Assembly: GCA_903828685.1 (NCBI GenBank)
Contig: CAIKNB010000090.1
Location: 1 to 7,194 of the forward strand
Source of the DNA: Candidatus Uhrbacteria bacterium
GTDB lineage: Bacteria > Patescibacteriota > Patescibacteriia > 2-12-FULL-60-25
Direction: 5' to 3'
Length of the DNA: 7,194 nucleotides
In this document: positions 5,751-7,194 of the stretch, in pieces
Numbering within the stretch: position 1 is the stretch's first letter
How the letters are laid out: each line of letters opens with the position of its first letter
Notes under the pieces: model-generated
What the model was told of the DNA's origin: nothing
Database searches by the model: none
Seen by the model: the letters and a program-made list of their open reading frames with translations, nothing else
Made by a program: the position numbers and the translations under genes

Positions 5751-6299
5751 ATGACCGAAACCAGGCGGATAACATTCTTTCCCTATGGGCAGTCCGCAGA
5801 TCCAAAACTGCGTACGGCCTGTGAAGCCGCGTTGATTAAATGCGGTGCCGATACGCAGCGCATTTTTGACGGGCCGTGGCGCAACGAGGAACATTTCATC
5901 ACCTACGCTTCCCGCTTGTGCAGCGCGCTGGATAGTTCCTCGCCCGCGATCGTGGCGTTGGCGCGGAGCAATCCGATCAAGCTCCATATTTTGGGAAAGC
6001 GCAAGCTGCTGTGTCAGTCACTGCCCTTTCTTAATCGCGCGCTATGGATAATCTTCATTGACCCATGGGTCGAAAGAAGATTCTTCATCAGCGCTACGGA
6101 ACTGGGAGTCTTCGACGGCACACCTGAAAGCGACGGAGAACAGACTGGCTTATTGGTCTGGATGCCGAACGAGGAGCAGCGCAGCTGCGTGAATGAGCGT
6201 TATGTAGTGCTGACTCCGCATACCCGCTTTGACGAATACTTTCACTCGCGCTTGAGCGTGCTATGGGATGAAATTGACAGGGCGCCCCGCGCAAAATAA
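5751..6299 (+). CDS. Hypothetical protein, 182 residues
   Basis: I do not recognise this family. The protein looks soluble and mixed alpha/beta, without a signal peptide. Visible landmarks are an N-terminal F-F-P-Y-G at 9-13, a charged aromatic stretch D-G-P-W-R-N-E-E-H-F at 40-49, a hydrophobic segment L-P-F-L-N-R-A-L-W-I-I-F-I-D at 91-104 that is more likely a buried strand than a membrane helix, and a C-terminal R-Y-V-V-L-T-P-H-T-R-F-D-E-Y-F at 150-164. It has five cysteines (24, 31, 57, 88, 145) and six tryptophans (43, 99, 105, 137, 162 among them), with no clear metal-binding spacing. The start is supported by a purine-rich ribosome-binding site (GGAG at 5738-5741, GAGGTG at 5741-5746). 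The gene stands alone between a palindromic element and a strong terminator. Confidence 0.82.
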   Translation: MTETRRITFFPYGQSADPKLRTACEAALIKCGADTQRIFDGPWRNEEHFITYASRLCSALDSSSPAIVALARSNPIKLHILGKRKLLCQSLPFLNRALWIIFIDPWVERRFFISATELGVFDGTPESDGEQTGLLVWMPNEEQRSCVNERYVVLTPHTRFDEYFHSRLSVLWDEIDRAPRAK

Positions 6300-6300
6300 A

Positions 6301-6332
6301 ACGCTCCGGAATTTATCCGGAGCGTCTTTTTT
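6301..6332. terminator. Bidirectional intrinsic terminator
   Basis: ACGCTCCGGA (6301-6310) and TCCGGAGCGT (6316-6325) form a perfect 10-bp stem with a five-base loop, followed by C and six T on the plus strand. On the minus strand the stem is followed by TTTATTTT. It begins one base after the stop at 6299 and also lies downstream of the secreted protein gene on the other strand, so it can serve both. Confidence 0.92.
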
Positions 6333-6398
6333 ATTCTGGTTTTTGTTATTCTCTCCTCCTCTTGAGCAGCTGACTTTCATCCGCTCCTCGAGGGGTGG

Positions 6399-6423
6399 CG
6401 GGAACGTCAGGTCGACGTTCCCG
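6399..6423 (-). repeat. 3' hairpin after the secreted protein gene, copy 1
   Basis: On the minus strand CGGGAACGTC and GACGTTCCCG form a perfect 10-bp stem with a five-base loop, 11 bases after the TGA at 6435-6437. It is preceded by CCTTCCT. There is no T-run after it. A closely similar hairpin follows the next gene upstream (6981-7004). It may protect the 3' end, be a processing site, or be an imperfect terminator backed by the one at 6301-6332. The 6338-6398 stretch between them holds nothing else I can identify. Confidence 0.55.
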
Positions 6424-6434
6424 AGGAAGGATTT

Positions 6435-6920
6435 TCAGCGGAATGTGACCGAGACAGATAGCGTGTCATCAGGCGTTGAAGGGACGAGGAGGTTGAAATA
6501 GATCGGTGGCTTTGGGCCTGCGCCATTCGAAACCATTTCGAACGCGACGTTTGACCCTTGGCTTGTGGCCGAGACTTGTCCTAGGCTCACTCCATTACCA
6601 CCGCAGGGCTTGTTTCGTGAGAAATCGTATGCCCAGCAATAGCCCGATTGTGACCTCGAAGCGTACCTGACGTCGAATTCAAGTTTGCTGTTTGCAGGAA
6701 CCTTGATTTCGCAGGCAAACGTCCCAGGTGTGGCCTCCGGTGTCATGGCGCAGAGCTGCTGCCATGGATGAGCTCTGCCGTTGGATTCATACCAACCCTC
6801 AATAGTCACCGGGCCAGTTACGACTGCGTGGTTGGTGTCGGATGGCGCACCGCGCGTTTCACTACTGTATCCAGCCATGATGGCCACAAGAACGAGGATG
6901 ATTGCGAATGAACGGTTCAT
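6435..6920 (-). CDS. Small secreted protein with four cysteines, unknown family
   Basis: A 161-residue exported protein. The N-terminus is a signal peptide: M-N-R-S, then a hydrophobic core F-A-I-I-L-V-L-V-A-I-M-A-G (5-17), with likely cleavage after T-R-G at 22-24. There is no lipobox cysteine. The mature part of about 137 residues is rich in alternating polar and hydrophobic residues and looks beta-rich. Its four cysteines (57, 70, 95, 106) could form two disulfides, as expected outside the cytoplasm. I do not recognise a domain; a small carbohydrate- or surface-associated beta-sandwich is possible but not shown. The start is well supported by GGAGGAA (6933-6927) six bases before the ATG. 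No promoter is evident in the 92 bases upstream, so it is probably transcribed with the incoming gene at the right edge. It converges with the hypothetical gene at 5751 at a shared terminator. Confidence 0.8.
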   Translation of the reverse strand: MNRSFAIILVLVAIMAGYSSETRGAPSDTNHAVVTGPVTIEGWYESNGRAHPWQQLCAMTPEATPGTFACEIKVPANSKLEFDVRYASRSQSGYCWAYDFSRNKPCGGNGVSLGQVSATSQGSNVAFEMVSNGAGPKPPIYFNLLVPSTPDDTLSVSVTFR

Positions 6921-6980
6921 TGATTATTCCTCCGTCTTCGGGCACCGAAGCGAAATTGCTTCAGGGCACCAAGGGGAGAT

Positions 6981-7004
6981 GGGAGCGTTGAGGATGACGC
7001 TCCC
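6981..7004 (-). repeat. 3' hairpin after the right-edge gene, copy 2
   Basis: On the minus strand GGGAGCGT and ACGCTCCC form an 8-bp stem with an eight-base loop, 8 bases after the TAG at 7015-7013 and preceded by CCTTCCC. Compared with the hairpin at 6399-6423, an A-T pair in the stem is replaced by G-C on both arms, a compensatory change. The rest of the 92-base gap to the next gene holds a smaller inverted repeat, GAAGC (6947-6951) and GCTTC (6958-6962), and two GGGCACC copies (6940-6946 and 6964-6970). Confidence 0.55.
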
Positions 7005-7012
7005 GGGAAGGT

Positions 7013-7194
7013 CTAGGGGAGTACGCGGATCAAAACCGGATAGTTTTCGCGACACCATTGTCCGAATATTTCGTCGATATCTCGGCACTCGCAGCCGCTG
7101 ACATTGTGCGTTCGGCAGAACTCGAGCATAAGCTTTTGCTTCTTCTCGTATCTCCAAGCGGTCACAGTGTACGTTCCGAGGATGAAGATTGCCC
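7013..7194 (-). CDS. C-terminal part of an unknown, probably membrane-anchored protein
   Basis: A frame open from the right edge yields 59 codons and ends at TAG (7015-7013); the start is outside the window. The visible residues begin with a hydrophobic run A-I-F-I-L-G-T-Y-T-V-T-A-W, probably the end of a membrane helix, then a basic/acidic stretch R-Y-E-K-K-Q-K-L. After this comes a cysteine-rich tail (numbering visible residues, Cys26, 34, 36 and 47, with C-E-C at 34-36) ending Y-P-V-L-I-R-V-L-P. The competing frame on this strand (6924-7157) would need a TTG start and gives an arginine-rich, less protein-like product. The frame ends just before a hairpin that matches the one after the next gene, which supports this reading. 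Family unknown. Confidence 0.6.
   Translation of the reverse strand, partial: AIFILGTYTVTAWRYEKKQKLMLEFCRTHNVSGCECRDIDEIFGQWCRENYPVLIRVLP

Noticed and set aside
6924..7157. 77-codon minus-strand frame at the right edge
   Set aside because: It needs a TTG start, runs through the hairpin and the ribosome-binding region of the next gene, and is less protein-like than the overlapping frame ending at 7013.
1..7194. CRISPR array, tRNA, rRNA, transposon or prophage genes
   Set aside because: No regularly spaced repeats, no tRNA-like cloverleaf with T-arm motif, no rRNA stretches, and no transposase, integrase or phage structural motifs were seen on either strand.

Overview
The window reads as bacterial chromosome of moderate GC with densely packed, mostly housekeeping genes. 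The lineage cannot be fixed from 7 kb. A class II (B12-dependent) ribonucleotide reductase as the RNR seen here, a salvage-type cobalamin adenosyltransferase with no cobalamin biosynthesis genes beside it, small membrane proteins of unknown family, and several genes without Shine-Dalgarno sequences would fit a small-genome uncultured bacterium such as a Patescibacteria/CPR member. That is an inference of low confidence. No mobile element, tRNA, rRNA or CRISPR array was seen. || Layout: (1) 1-1138, minus strand: a nucleoside 2-deoxyribosyltransferase-like protein, then four bases later cobO, then 32 bases later a small membrane protein cut by the left edge. (2) 1139-1277: a divergent intergenic region with a promoter facing each way. 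(3) 1278-1622, plus: a three-helix membrane protein ending at a bidirectional terminator. (4) 1680-4814, minus: nrdJ, 1044 codons, apparently complete (ATP-cone, catalytic barrel, TSCPD domain, C-terminal cysteine cluster). Its 226-base upstream region carries two NrdR-box-like sites, exact inverted copies of each other, set around a TATAAT -10 element. (5) 5041-5625, minus: a DEDDy-type RNase H-fold exonuclease. (6) 5751-6299, plus: an unrecognised protein preceded by a 22-bp near-palindrome and ended by a second bidirectional terminator. (7) 6435 to the right edge, minus: a small secreted four-cysteine protein and, upstream of it, the C-terminal 59 codons of a gene that enters from outside. 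Both of these minus-strand genes are followed by closely related hairpins. || How the genes fit together: NrdJ reduces ribonucleotides with adenosylcobalamin, CobO makes adenosylcobalamin from corrinoids, and the deoxyribosyltransferase-like protein belongs to a fold used in deoxynucleoside salvage. The left two thirds can therefore be read as a B12-dependent dNTP supply neighbourhood, with nrdJ probably repressed by an NrdR encoded elsewhere. The strongest new observations are the NrdR operator architecture, the substituted lower-ligand segment and missing N-terminus of CobO, the Glu-to-Gln change at the likely catalytic site of the deoxyribosyltransferase-like protein, and the covarying hairpin pair at the right end. 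No complete new defence or mobile system was recognised.
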